Assembly (NCBI GenBank): GCA_965215535.1
Contig: OZ244063.1
Location: forward strand, 2,418,001-2,482,000
Direction: 5' to 3'
Origin: Bin94 sp965215535
GTDB lineage: Bacteria; Gemmatimonadota; Gemmatimonadetes; Longimicrobiales; Gaopeijiaceae
Length of the DNA stretch: 64,000 nucleotides
Made by a program: the position numbers and the translations under genes. Shown here piece after piece: positions 53,930 through 63,527 of the stretch (within the stretch, counting starts at the first letter, position 1; each line of letters opens with the position of its first letter). The notes under the pieces are model-generated. The model made no database searches. It saw nothing but the letters and a program-made list of their open reading frames with translations, and was not told the DNA's origin.

Positions 53930-54856
53930 ATGGCCTCCTCCCTCTACCCCGATCGCCCCTGGGGTGCGTTCCCCGCCACCGGCCCGGCACGATTCTGGCT
54001 CGCTATCGCGCGGTCTCTTCCGGGGGGCTGGCCCTGGAACCGCTTTGCGCTCCTGGCCCGGCGCTTCGCGCGGCGGCGCCTCGACGGCCCGGTCGATGTG
54101 CGCCTCTGGGGTCTTGCGCTTCGTCTCTTCCCGCACCGTTCGGTCTCCGAGTCGCGCATTCTCTTTCTGCCGCGCTCCTGGGACCGGGCCGAGAGACGCT
54201 GGCTCGGTCGCTCCCTTCACCCCGCCTTCACCTTTGTCGATGTGGGCGCAAATGTCGGCGCCTATTCCTTCTGGGTTCTCGCCCAGAGCGGTCCCGCCAG
54301 TCGTATTGTGGCGGTCGAGCCCAACCCCGATCTCGCGTGCCAGTTGCACTTCAATATTGCCGCCAATGCCGCCCACACCCGCATGACCGTTGTGGAAGCC
54401 GCCGTGAGCGAGCGCAGCGGAAGTGGCCGCCTCACCATCAGCGAGCCGAACTCGGGCGAAAATCGCCTTCTTCGCCCGGATGCCGACCCGGATGCCGGCA
54501 TCGCCGTTGCGGTTCTCTCTCTTGCCGAGGTGGTCGCCGCCGCCGGTCTGGAGCGCATCGACTGCCTCAAGGTCGATGTCGAGGGGCACGAAGCGCAGGT
54601 TCTGCGTCCCTTCCTGACCACCGCCCCGGCTTCGCTCTGGCCGCGCCTCCTTGTGGTGGAGATGAAGCCATCGGAATCCGATCCCCCCGGCTTTCCCGGA
54701 GCGCTGGCGCTCTGGCTCACGCGCCGCGGTTACCGCCTGGAGCTGCGCACAAAGCTGAATGGACTCTTCCGCCTGGATTCGCCCCGGCCCGCCCTGTCCC
54801 GGGCCTCCGGTCTCGATGGACAGACGGGCTCTGGCCGCGCCGAGGCGGACGGCTGA
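53930..54856 (+). CDS. FkbM-family methyltransferase
   Basis: A 308-residue SAM-dependent O-methyltransferase of the FkbM group. Motif I is FVDVGANVGAYSFWVL, followed by VAVEPNPDLACQLHFNIAAN and the conserved CLKVDVEGHEAQVLR. The N-terminal 90 residues are basic and hydrophobic. The methyl acceptor is unknown; FkbM enzymes often modify sugars of polysaccharides or natural products. Confidence 0.88.
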   Translation: MASSLYPDRPWGAFPATGPARFWLAIARSLPGGWPWNRFALLARRFARRRLDGPVDVRLWGLALRLFPHRSVSESRILFLPRSWDRAERRWLGRSLHPAFTFVDVGANVGAYSFWVLAQSGPASRIVAVEPNPDLACQLHFNIAANAAHTRMTVVEAAVSERSGSGRLTISEPNSGENRLLRPDADPDAGIAVAVLSLAEVVAAAGLERIDCLKVDVEGHEAQVLRPFLTTAPASLWPRLLVVEMKPSESDPPGFPGALALWLTRRGYRLELRTKLNGLFRLDSPRPALSRASGLDGQTGSGRAEADG

Positions 54857-54865
54857 CGGCCAGCA

Positions 54866-54997
54866 TCAGGGCAGGAGATCGCGTATGTAGAACACCTCAA
54901 TCCGGCGGCTGTGAACCCGTCCGCTCCGCCGCGCGACGACATCCAGGGCGTCTCTCCTCTCGGTCGCGGAGAGACGCTGGAAGTTGGTTTCAGCCAT
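54866..54997 (-). pseudogene. Remnant of an AbiEii-type nucleotidyltransferase toxin (N-terminus)
   Basis: Read on the minus strand from ATG 54997, 43 residues start MAETNFQRLSATERRDALDV and continue VARRSGR, matching from memory the N-terminus of AbiEii/AbiGii toxins; the match is lost afterwards and a TGA follows at 54866-54868. The catalytic nucleotidyltransferase motifs are all missing. It overlaps the end of the antitoxin remnant, as in intact abiE operons. Confidence 0.5.
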
Positions 54998-55217
54998 GCG
55001 CGAGTCGCCTGCCCAGCGGTTCCGCTATTCACGCAGGCATTGCGGCCTGAGCGGCGACGAGGTCGCTCAAATCTTCACCGGTGAGCTGTGGAATCACGGC
55101 ATCAAGGCTCTTCTCAACCTCGTTGGGACCGAGCCACGCCAGCGCCCGGATGACGACGCCGGCGGTCTGATGCGGTGCCGACGGAGCGCCAAGAGTCCGA
55201 ATCACGGCAGGAAATCA
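54990..55217 (-). pseudogene. Remnant of an AbiEi-like antitoxin (C-terminus) with a nonsense codon
   Basis: The minus-strand frame reads VIRALAWLGPNEVEKSLDAV and later LTGEDLSDLVAAQAAMPA, then TGA (55029-55031), then IAEPLGRRLAHG and a stop overlapping the toxin ATG (ATGGCTGA). With TGG in place of that TGA the frame would read MPAWIAEPL, so the lesion is a single nonsense change. The N-terminal wing is missing upstream of about 55217. It pairs with the adjacent toxin remnant. Confidence 0.5.
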
Positions 55218-55552
55218 TCTAACTTATTACAGGGCTGCACGATCTGCGTTTCCTGCCATTGGACTGAATCGTCCTGGATCGTACCGAGATAGCGGTAAAA
55301 ACGGATCTGAATGGCGGGAGTTCTTGTAGGTCATTCCGGCCTCTGCCGACCGACGAAGCAGCGCCTGCATCCAAGTCTCCGGTGGCATGTTGTGAGTGTG
55401 AAGAGCTTCCGCCGCAGAAGCGCGGTGGATGAGACAGGGAGGCGAGTGGGCGGACGGAAAGCATGCGGGTTCGATGGGTGAGGGGGTGGGGGATTTGGGG
55501 CGCTGATAGCTCGTCACGAGGTCGCGACGGTCCATTTTGCCTCAGGGCAACC
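55218..55552. other. Decayed region without a recognisable gene
   Basis: Short frames exist on both strands (for example a minus-strand segment with NMPPETWMQALLRRSAEAG) but none has a supported start, length or family. It probably contains debris between the AbiE remnant and the following defence genes. Confidence 0.4.
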
Positions 55553-56122
55553 TCATTCGTCTGCACCTGACCCAACAGGCCCTGATGTCGCCACACTATC
55601 ACGAAGGCGTGTAGTGGATCGGCTGTTGCTATAGATATCCGCTAGCTTTTCTAGCGCTATCATCTGCCTAACATCGGCGGAGTGTCGCGACATCAGCAGT
55701 TCTTTCATCGACTCCGTTTCTATCAGCGAGGTGGCCTTGGCTTGTCGTATGCCTCCACGTCGCTTTCGCCATCTAGCAGTGATCGCCGTAACCGGCATTC
55801 TCGGGGTGTCTCCCACACCCCACCAGCAGACATGGCGACGCTGACCCGGAGGAAGGTATGGCACATCTACCAGCTCCACTTTTGCTCCCTTTATCGGGTC
55901 GAGAGCCCGGATAGGTCGGTCAGATTCGAAACGGATATCGAACGCGGGTCATTCCCCCACATTCTCGATGAAGAGATGAGGCACCTTGTCGTCCAGTTCT
56001 ACGTATGCAATAACGTCTGGCCTGCTTGCCGTCCGAACCAGCGTGACAACAAGCGCAATGGTGCTTATGACGATTGGGATGCCCCACTGAATCCACTCAA
56101 CCAACTCGCTGGTCTCGTTCAT
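55553..56122 (-). pseudogene. Single-pass membrane protein broken by one in-frame UGA
   Basis: From ATG 56122 (MNETSELVEWIQWGIPIVI) one membrane helix is followed by RPDVIAYVELDDKVPHLFIE, then NVGE, TGA (55949-55951), and in the same frame PAFDIRFESDRPIRALDPIK, continuing VELVDVPYLPPGQRRHVCWW to a stop at 55553. The two halves are clearly one gene of about 190 codons, separated only by this UGA. The C-terminal part is a beta-rich domain. The shape (one helix plus soluble domain) resembles small membrane proteins of unknown function near defence genes. If the UGA is read through or is an error, the gene is intact. Confidence 0.65.
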
Positions 56123-56377
56123 GTTGTCTTTCTTCCTTCTGGCAAAATGTGTCACAAATGATGAAGCCGGTATGAGCGGATATCGAAGGAGCTTTCCTCG
56201 ATGTCCTGACCAGGCAGGATGACGGGCTTGCTTACTAGCGCGTGAGCCAAGTACAAGATCGTCATGCGCCGAATCGTTGCCCATGCCCGTGTCCGTGCCC
56301 GCCGCTGCACAATCCGTCATTTCTGACGTTGGCGGCTTGTCTGAATTGAATACGCTGAAAACACAGGGGAACCCGTG

Positions 56378-57631
56378 TTATTTGGCGGAAGTATCATCGA
56401 GCTCGTTCGCCGGGCTGCGCATGGTTTGACGGCTGCCGTCCTCTCGTAGGATCTCGATGCGATTACCCAACATGAAATTGACGGTTTGAGGAGTACCATG
56501 CACCGCCACTACGACTGTCAATGGCCAGTCGACGAGCTTTTCCCCTAGTGAGTTCTGGCGTCGTTCGATGCGTGCATGTACCGTCCAGCCAAGCGCGTGG
56601 AGCTCTTCCAGGGTCTGCGTGAGCGCATTCGCAACCTTTGCTCTCTGAAGTGGACCGATCTCACCCCAGATTTCCGACCACTCGAACATTTCCTGTTGGA
56701 ATCCACCAACGAGGTCCACAGCCTCCCCGCGCAGTGCATCGTTGAAGAAGAAGAAACCGTAAGTGCCTAGCAGTGTCGTTAGCTCTTCGCCCGTCGTGAC
56801 GCGAGGAACACGGGTTCTGTGGGCGTACTCTGTTAGCTCCTGTTCGCGGTTGACCGCAGTCCGAAGACGATCTGGAGCGATGACCTTCAACAGCCCTGCC
56901 GCGACAAGCTCAACGCCATCTTGCCACTTCAGAGCGACACGATCCGCGAGCCGCGGCGAGTGGCGGCGAACACCTTCGGCGTCAATGTCATGCCAAACGG
57001 GCAGGATGAGGTCTTGCCCGTCTAATTCACGCTGGGCTAGCCCGTCAAGCTCTGACTCCGGGTAGTCTTTTTCGAAAAAACTCTCGGAGAGTATGACCAC
57101 GCCGAATCTGCACCGAGCCAAGCCCTCATCAATCCTTCTACGGAGGCGATCCCCGACCCGCAACTCTATTTCGTCGTACCAGACTCGAAGTCCAAAAGCG
57201 CAAAGGATCGTAGCCAACGGTCGAGCGACTGATTCACGATCTTCAGACGCGTACGATACGAAGACATCCCATTCCTGTCGCTTCGTGTTGGCGAATTGGA
57301 GCAGATGCTTTTTCGCCATTTTCCAAGTCAGCAACCGCCCGTCCGCATGACTGGATTCCTTGGCCCGCTCACGCCAGTTCTCGGGAGCCGTGCGGAGCGC
57401 TTCGGCGATCCGATGACCCTCAGGTGTGAGACGGATCGCCTTCCAGTCGTCTCCGGTTTGATCCGTACCCCAGTTCTTGGCTTCCACCAGTCCGTCTCTG
57501 CGCAGGAAGTCAACGTAGTAGCTTCGGAGTTGATCATCTTCGATGCCCAGGTCGATACCACGCCAATCGGGAAGGGCATCCTCAAGTGTGAATAGGATCT
57601 GCTGGATCAGCTCAATCTTGAGTGCTGGCAT
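56378..57631 (-). CDS. TIR-domain protein with N-terminal winged-helix-like (DUF2513-like) domain
   Basis: A 417-residue protein. Residues 1-80 (LKIELIQQILFTLED; YYVDFLRRDGLVEAKN; LTPEGHRIAEALR) look like a winged-helix DUF2513-type module. Residues 121-245 are a TIR domain: WDVFVSYASEDRESVARPLA, FGLRVWYDEIELRVGD, LSESFFEKDYPESELDGL. Glu194 in PESEL is at the position of the NADase Glu. A C-terminal 170-residue domain of unknown type follows. It is likely a defence effector that depletes NAD upon sensing infection; this is inference from TIR biology and its neighbours. It lies 11 bases downstream of the type III restriction gene on the same strand. Confidence 0.82.
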   Translation of the reverse strand: MPALKIELIQQILFTLEDALPDWRGIDLGIEDDQLRSYYVDFLRRDGLVEAKNWGTDQTGDDWKAIRLTPEGHRIAEALRTAPENWRERAKESSHADGRLLTWKMAKKHLLQFANTKRQEWDVFVSYASEDRESVARPLATILCAFGLRVWYDEIELRVGDRLRRRIDEGLARCRFGVVILSESFFEKDYPESELDGLAQRELDGQDLILPVWHDIDAEGVRRHSPRLADRVALKWQDGVELVAAGLLKVIAPDRLRTAVNREQELTEYAHRTRVPRVTTGEELTTLLGTYGFFFFNDALRGEAVDLVGGFQQEMFEWSEIWGEIGPLQRAKVANALTQTLEELHALGWTVHARIERRQNSLGEKLVDWPLTVVVAVHGTPQTVNFMLGNRIEILREDGSRQTMRSPANELDDTSAK

Positions 57632-57642
57632 AGTGGTTGCTT

Positions 57643-60219
57643 TTAAGCACCTTCCCTAAACAGCATCCCATTCAGCCGCGCCTGCCACTCGTTTTCGTCC
57701 ACGATCTCGAAGCGCATCACCTTGCTCTGCATCGCGGGCACGAGCTCGGCCCAATCGGCCTTGCGGGCGTGCTCGCCGCAGATGTCGAAGACGGATCGCT
57801 TGTATTCGGTGTCCTCTGAGTCCTTCAGGTGAACGCCCTTGGTTTCGACCACGAAGACCCGATGGAAACCGTCGTCCGCCTCGTGCTCTCCATCCCGTAG
57901 AGTCACGATGAAGTCGGCGTAGATCCGGCGCGGCTTCCACCCCTGCACGTAGTAGTCCTTGCGGGAGCGGTTGCGGTACCAGAAGAAGAGCCGCGCCTGC
58001 TGGTCCAAGTAGGTCGCGACCTTGTTCTCGAACTGGTTGAGATCGTCTTCCGTGGTGATGTCGAACAGGTTGCGCTGGTAGTCGCTACCGTCTTCCCGAT
58101 TGGCCTGCTTCGCCTTCGGAACCTCAATCTTCTCGGGGAGGCGATTGAACTTGAGATCGTCCGCGACGACCAGAAAACGCATTTTCCCAGACTCCAAGAG
58201 AGCGCGAAAGACCTCTCGCGACAAGCGGTCGCGTTCTCTTTCGATCCGTCGCCGCAACTCTTCGAGGACAAATACGTGATTGGCTGCCACCCGCTCCGCC
58301 GGATAACGTTTGAGGAGGGCCTCGAAGGTCCGCCGAGCCAGATCGCGCCCCTGCCACGGGTTGGGAACCAGGTCCAGCAGATGGCTGGCCGCGAAGAAGT
58401 AGTCCACCGGGTCGCCGTCGTTGCCCGAGGCATCGCTTGGAATCTCCGCTGCTCTCGGATCGCCAGGGCTCGCGGCCTCCGGCCTCGAAACAGCCGCGTC
58501 GCCAGCGACGTTGGTTACCAGTACGGTGTCTCCGTCACCCCTCTCGCCCAAAATCAGATCATCCAGGGCCGACAAATCGATGTCGTTCCATCGCACCCGT
58601 GAGAGGATATCCGCCTCGTAATGCACGAGACGCCACCCATCCAGATCCCGGATCATGAAGGCGGGCAAGACGAGATCCCGCGCCGCCTTGCGATACCGCG
58701 CCCGTTGCCGTGTTGTGAGCTTCTCCGGCGGTCGGAAGGGACCGTCGTCGGAGATTACTCGCCCCTCAAGGCCCTGCAACCCCTCCAGTCCGAACCCCCT
58801 CCTAACCTCCTGCAGCAACTCGTTCCCGCGACGACTGAAGCAGAACACGTAGCTCTCGTCCAGCAGAGCCACCCCCGTTTTGCTCGCGTAGGGTTGCCGG
58901 AGGATCCGACCGACTAGCTGGGTGATCCCGGTCCTCGACATCGGGTTGGCGAGGATCGTCAGGATGTAGGCGAATGGGCAATCCCAGCCCTCTTGGAGCG
59001 CCTGCTTGGTGATGATGAAGCGGATCGGACAGTCGCGGGACAGCAGCCCGCCAACATCGTCCACCTCCTTCAGTTCGTCCTTTGAACTGGTCTTGACCGC
59101 GATGTGTTCCGGCGCGATTCCCGGGTGTTGGAGCAGGTACTCGCGCACGTCGTCGGTGTGGACATACCCCGGTTTCCTCTGCTCCTTGCCGGTTCGCTCC
59201 ACCTGGATCACGCAGATGGGCCGAATGTAGGTGCCGGACTCGGCTTCGTGAAGTCGCGCCTCGACCTCAAGCGCTTCACGGTGTTCGATCGACTCCAGTA
59301 GCGTGCCGCGCCAGTCGCCGCCCGCCTTGTTCAAAATGTGAAGGTCGAGCTTGATCATCTCCTCGACGTTGAGTTCCTGGCCCAGAACCTCCACGAGCAC
59401 GTTCGCGCCCTGAGCTGGGGTGGCCGAAAGCTCGACGATCATGCAGGGGTTGAATCCCTCTAGCGTCTCCTTCGCGTTGGCGCTGTACGCCTTGTGTCCC
59501 TCGTCGAGAATGATGAGTGGCTGCAACCGCCGCACCGTGTTCCCAAGGGATGTCTTGATGTAGCGGCCCCAGAAGCCCGCCGTTTGCTCGAAGGTGTCGA
59601 GGTTCGGGATCTCCGCCAGCATCTTGGCGTGCGCGGTCGGATCGTCGTCCGGGGGGAAGAACCGATCGAAGCCTCCGCTGTCGCGGAACAACCGGAGCGT
59701 GTCTTTCGTCTTCCGGTTGGCGGACGGGAGCATGAGCAGAAGAACGCAGAGGTTCTCGGCGACATCGCGCGGGCCAAACGCCGTGGTCTTCTCGAAGATG
59801 CGCGTGCGCTGGCCGGACGACAGGTCGAGTTGCTGGCGGTAGGGGTGGTCGCGGTCCTTGAGCGCCTTGAGCATCTGGTTGTAAATCTGCGTCGTGGGCA
59901 CGATCCAAAGCACCAGCCCACGCCGACTCTGCCGGAAGTGGGCGTTCACGAGATCGATCACCCTGGTTGCGAGCAGCGTCTTGCCGCCCCCGGTCGGAAT
60001 CTTGAGGCAGAAGGCCGGAAGGTGCTCACCCAGCCCGTTCCGGCGGGGGTTGTAGCGTCGTCCGACCGCAGTGCGATCCCACGCTCGCTGCACCCAATCC
60101 GAACCCCAGTTCGGGTTGTGTTTCCGCGCCTCTGCGTCCTCGGCCCGCCACTTCGCCAACTCCGCAACGAAGCCGCGGACCGTCGCAACCGTACGCTTCT
60201 GGTATTCCTTTAGGATCAT
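57643..60219 (-). CDS. Type III restriction endonuclease subunit Res
   Basis: An 858-residue helicase-nuclease, starting at ATG 60219 (MILKEYQKRTVATVRGF) overlapping the mod stop (ATGA). Superfamily 2 motifs are present: Walker A IPTGGGKT (residues 74-81), DEGH in ILDEGHKAY, SATPAQGAN, and the C-terminal helicase motif QLVGRILRQPY. The C-terminus has a PD-(D/E)xK nuclease core, DFIV followed by VFVVETKG. It requires Mod to recognise DNA. Note the unusual length for Res (usually 900-1000) is within range. Confidence 0.92.
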   Translation of the reverse strand: MILKEYQKRTVATVRGFVAELAKWRAEDAEARKHNPNWGSDWVQRAWDRTAVGRRYNPRRNGLGEHLPAFCLKIPTGGGKTLLATRVIDLVNAHFRQSRRGLVLWIVPTTQIYNQMLKALKDRDHPYRQQLDLSSGQRTRIFEKTTAFGPRDVAENLCVLLLMLPSANRKTKDTLRLFRDSGGFDRFFPPDDDPTAHAKMLAEIPNLDTFEQTAGFWGRYIKTSLGNTVRRLQPLIILDEGHKAYSANAKETLEGFNPCMIVELSATPAQGANVLVEVLGQELNVEEMIKLDLHILNKAGGDWRGTLLESIEHREALEVEARLHEAESGTYIRPICVIQVERTGKEQRKPGYVHTDDVREYLLQHPGIAPEHIAVKTSSKDELKEVDDVGGLLSRDCPIRFIITKQALQEGWDCPFAYILTILANPMSRTGITQLVGRILRQPYASKTGVALLDESYVFCFSRRGNELLQEVRRGFGLEGLQGLEGRVISDDGPFRPPEKLTTRQRARYRKAARDLVLPAFMIRDLDGWRLVHYEADILSRVRWNDIDLSALDDLILGERGDGDTVLVTNVAGDAAVSRPEAASPGDPRAAEIPSDASGNDGDPVDYFFAASHLLDLVPNPWQGRDLARRTFEALLKRYPAERVAANHVFVLEELRRRIERERDRLSREVFRALLESGKMRFLVVADDLKFNRLPEKIEVPKAKQANREDGSDYQRNLFDITTEDDLNQFENKVATYLDQQARLFFWYRNRSRKDYYVQGWKPRRIYADFIVTLRDGEHEADDGFHRVFVVETKGVHLKDSEDTEYKRSVFDICGEHARKADWAELVPAMQSKVMRFEIVDENEWQARLNGMLFREGA

Positions 60220-61853
60220 CGTTCCAGCCTGTCGATCGCTTCGTAGATCTGGAAGGGCAACTGTTGGAAATCGATCCGGTACTGGTGAAGGAAATCGCGA
60301 TCCAGGTATTTGGTGGGCGCGAAGACGAGCCTCCTTCGCGATCCCCCTTTCGGCAGAGAGCGCGCCTCGGCCAGCGAGAACGCGAGATTCTTGAGCGTCT
60401 CGACATCCGGCTGGTAGAACAGGAAGACATCGTGGGACGCGGTGCGCCCGACGAACCCGGTGTCCGGGTTGGTCTCGGCGGGGTCGAACTCCTGCCCGGT
60501 CGCGGTGAAGAAGATGTATCCCGCGAGCTTCTCCCAAGAAGGCAGGTGGGAGCCGTCGAGGAGCGACTCCTGTTGCATGGGACGGCCCAGTTCGAAGTAA
60601 CTGAACGTGCCCCCGAGGCCAGCCTTGAGGGCGTCATCCTTTGCGCCCGGAACCCCTTGAATGACCCGCCGGATGCGCTCGGCAGTGATGGTATCGGCGT
60701 AGTCCTCACACTCGACGAGGATGAAGCGTCGGTTGCCACCGTCCTCCTGATTCTGCGCGAGGACGGCGTGGGCCGTCGTGCCGGAGCCCGCGAAGGAATC
60801 GAGGACAATGGAGTCGGGGTCGGTTGCGATCTGGAGTATGCGACGGACGAGGCGTGAGGGCTTCGGGGTGTCGAATGGCGCCCTGCCATCGTGCAAAACC
60901 TTCAATTCGAGCGTTGCCTCCTTGTTGTGGCCCGCAAACGAATAATCCCACCAAGTGTTCGGCGTGAGTCCTTCTTGGGCCTCGGACAGGAATCGTTTCA
61001 GCATTGGACGGCCCCTACCGCTCTTGCCGAAGGTGATCCGCCCATCCGCCAACCACTTTCGGTATTGGTCTTCGTTCATCCGCCAGTACCTGTTGGGAGG
61101 AGGCTTGAATTTCTGGCCATGTGGGCCGGTGATCACGAAGAGGCCTGCCTTGTACGGTTTGCTCGCCGAAAGATCCTGCGCTCGCCATCTGCCTCGCGGA
61201 TCGTCGTCTGGATTCCGGTAGGGGGCTTCCTGCTCGGTGCTACGGGGAATTTTGTGTACCTTGAAGTTCCTGACATCGCGGGCGTAGCAGATGATGTGGT
61301 CGTGCATGTCAGAAATGAACCCGGAGGTCACGTTCGAGACGTATCGCTTCTGCCAGACGACATTCGCCAGAAAGTTCTCCTCCCCGAACACCTCGTCCAT
61401 CAGAGACCGCAGATGGTGCACCTCGTTGTCGTCGATGGACACGAAGATCGCCCCGTCCTCTCGGAGCAGTTCGCGCAGAAGCTTCAGGCGCGGAAGCATC
61501 ATGCAGCACCACTTGTCGTGGCGGGTCAGGTCGTCCCGGTCTACCACGCGCCCCAGCCAGTCCCGCATGAGGGGCGAGTTCACGTTGTCGTTGTAGGCCC
61601 AGCCTTCGTTGCCCGTGTTGTAGGGCGGGTCGATGTAGACGCACTTCACCTTGCCGTAGTAGGTCGGCAGCAGGGCCTTCAGCGCGGCCAGGTTGTCGCC
61701 GTGGACGATCAGGTTGTCGCGCAGGCTCGCCTTCTCGCTCAGTCCTTTGTCACGGATCGGCAGCAGTTCGTGGAAGGGAACGGCGAGGTGGTGGTTCTCG
61801 ACGAAGACCTTTCCCTTGAAATGGAGCCGTGGCAAGGAGCCCTCCTGTGGCAC
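60216..61853 (-). CDS. Type III DNA methyltransferase subunit Mod
   Basis: A 545-residue adenine methyltransferase starting at GTG 61853. DPPYNTG (residues 75-81) precedes FAGSGTTAHAVL, the beta-class order of Mod. The preceding LIVHGDNLAALKALLP and later DDNEVHHLRSLMDEVFGEEN are conserved type III features. The target-recognition region lies in the central block (about residues 180-330). It forms the complex with Res and also acts alone as a methyltransferase. Confidence 0.93.
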   Translation of the reverse strand: MPQEGSLPRLHFKGKVFVENHHLAVPFHELLPIRDKGLSEKASLRDNLIVHGDNLAALKALLPTYYGKVKCVYIDPPYNTGNEGWAYNDNVNSPLMRDWLGRVVDRDDLTRHDKWCCMMLPRLKLLRELLREDGAIFVSIDDNEVHHLRSLMDEVFGEENFLANVVWQKRYVSNVTSGFISDMHDHIICYARDVRNFKVHKIPRSTEQEAPYRNPDDDPRGRWRAQDLSASKPYKAGLFVITGPHGQKFKPPPNRYWRMNEDQYRKWLADGRITFGKSGRGRPMLKRFLSEAQEGLTPNTWWDYSFAGHNKEATLELKVLHDGRAPFDTPKPSRLVRRILQIATDPDSIVLDSFAGSGTTAHAVLAQNQEDGGNRRFILVECEDYADTITAERIRRVIQGVPGAKDDALKAGLGGTFSYFELGRPMQQESLLDGSHLPSWEKLAGYIFFTATGQEFDPAETNPDTGFVGRTASHDVFLFYQPDVETLKNLAFSLAEARSLPKGGSRRRLVFAPTKYLDRDFLHQYRIDFQQLPFQIYEAIDRLER

Positions 61854-62103
61854 GTCTTGGATGTCCTGAGCGCGCCGCCCGCTGGAACCGGACGGATTTT
61901 CTTCCCTCCCAAGCTAACTCCTATGCCACGGTCGAGCAGGCCATCAGGGCATCTTGCGCGGCTACGAGTGGGGCGACGAAGGCCGCTGGCGGAGGGATAT
62001 CCGGGTCCAGAATCCATATCGGAACGATTGGAAAATCATTTGAGTTTATGCCGTTGACACGCCCCAATCGAGCCTCTCCCGCGCTTGGTGGTCACAGCGG
62101 CTC
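61854..62103 (+). other. Intergenic region with a coding-like C-terminal fragment
   Basis: On the plus strand ARWNRTDFLPSQANSYATVE (from about 61883) continues as QAIR, and after a shift of one base near 61950 reads GILRGYEWGDEGRWRRDIRV and then QNPYRNDWKII to a TGA at 62040-62042. The composition looks protein-coding, but I do not recognise the family. It may be the end of a gene cut off when the island formed. Confidence 0.35.
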
Positions 62104-63381
62104 TTGCCGGATCCACTGGGGTGGTTCATCCCACGCGTGAGCAAGTGGAGACAGTCGCCGATGCGTGCGGCGAGCCGACCCGATTTCGGGGGGAACCCAT
62201 CGGCATCCATGTGCGCAGACACGAGCTCTGGACGTGTACGCCCAATGACGGCGCAGGCCGCTGGCGCGCCTGCCGTTACGCCACGACGGAACCTGCGGCC
62301 GTGGCCGGAGCGACTCTCCTCCTGGGACGCTTGGTGTGCCACGGGGAAGGGTTGGGATGTGCAAGTCATCCCAGGGAGGATCGGCCCGAGCGGACGGCCC
62401 GTGGCGAACCGAACAATCGAGTACGACCTGAAGTTCCTGGTCGCGGTGTTGAACTGGGCGGCGAAGTCGCGCGATGAAGGGGGTCGGTTGTTGCTCGACC
62501 GGAATCCGCTCAGAGAGCTCAAGACGCCGAGCGAGAAGAATCCGGTCCGGGTGGTGCTCGCCGAAGAGGAATACCGAGCGCTCTTGGAGGTGTCGCGCCG
62601 GGTGGACTGGCGATTCCAGGTCGCGCTTGTGCTCGCGCACGAGACGGGTCATCGGATCGGCGCCATCCGCCAGCTTCGGTGGTCGGACATCGACTTCGAG
62701 GGCGGAACCATCGTTTGGCGAGCCGAGCACGACAAGTCCGGCTACGAGCACATCACGCCGGCTACCGCCGAGGCGCTCGCCGCTCTGGAGGAGGCGCGAA
62801 TGCGAAGCTCCGGTGTCGGAAATGTGCCACTGCTCCCGGCGCCCCGGAGTCCGTCGGCTTGCATGGGAGCCGCATTGGCGCAAAGATTGTGGGACAGAGC
62901 CGAACGGCTTGCGGGACTGGAGCCGAAGCGCGGCAGGGGCTGGCACTCGCTCAGGCGGAAGTTCGCCAGCGATCTGATGGATCAACCGCTGAAGGTGCTC
63001 TGCCAACTCGGCGGCTGGAAAACGGCGGCCAGAGCGCCGAAAGAGACGCCAGCGCCTTTTCAAGTGCGGAGCCCGGAGATCGAATCTGGTCTGGATCGGA
63101 CACATGTAGATGCTCTGCAGATTCGCAGGAGCCGATCCGAGCGAGCGAGGCGGGACAGGGCCCGGGCCACTGCGGCGCAGTCGTCGAGGTGCAGCAAATC
63201 GTTCGCCCGTATCGGGGTGGCCTCCGGCGTGGTCTCGGCGTACTCAAAAGATCCGCTTGGGTCGACTGTTCATCGCGTCACCTTGACCTCATGGACCTGC
63301 GCCCAAGGGTCTGAACCTGACTCAATCCAATCGGCGGGAATCAAAGCGCGGGAATTCGAAGCGCCGAATCGCATAAGCTGA
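62104..63381 (+). pseudogene. Decayed tyrosine recombinase (phage-type integrase)
   Basis: The middle of the frame is clearly an integrase: IEYDLKFLVAVLNWAAK in the N-terminal SAM-like domain, then the catalytic Arg in HETGHRIGAIRQLRWSDID, Lys in HDKSGYEHITP, the HxxR box in WHSLRRKFASDL, and LGGWKTA at the third position. After about 63025 the similarity ends and the catalytic Tyr is not found in any frame nearby. The first 90 residues are also unlike integrases. It probably mobilised the defence island and is now inactive. Confidence 0.65.
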
Positions 63382-63527
63382 ACGATCGCAACGGCATGTG
63401 CATCCAAAAGCTTCCGCCGCCGCCGCCAATCCGATATAATTCCGGCAGATTTGGCGAATTTCCCGCGCCTCCGCTCCGGGTGCGGCGCGCGACGGCATGA
63501 ATTGAACCGTTCAGAGGCCACCCATCC

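Noticed and set aside
54984..55292. Plus-strand 102-residue ORF
   Set aside because: It is antisense to the AbiE remnants, which read sensibly on the minus strand.
54990..56122. Reassignment of UGA to a sense codon in this organism
   Set aside because: Many intact genes here end in TGA (for example at 549, 4208 and 6134), so general recoding is excluded; the Sec case is a separate, local event.
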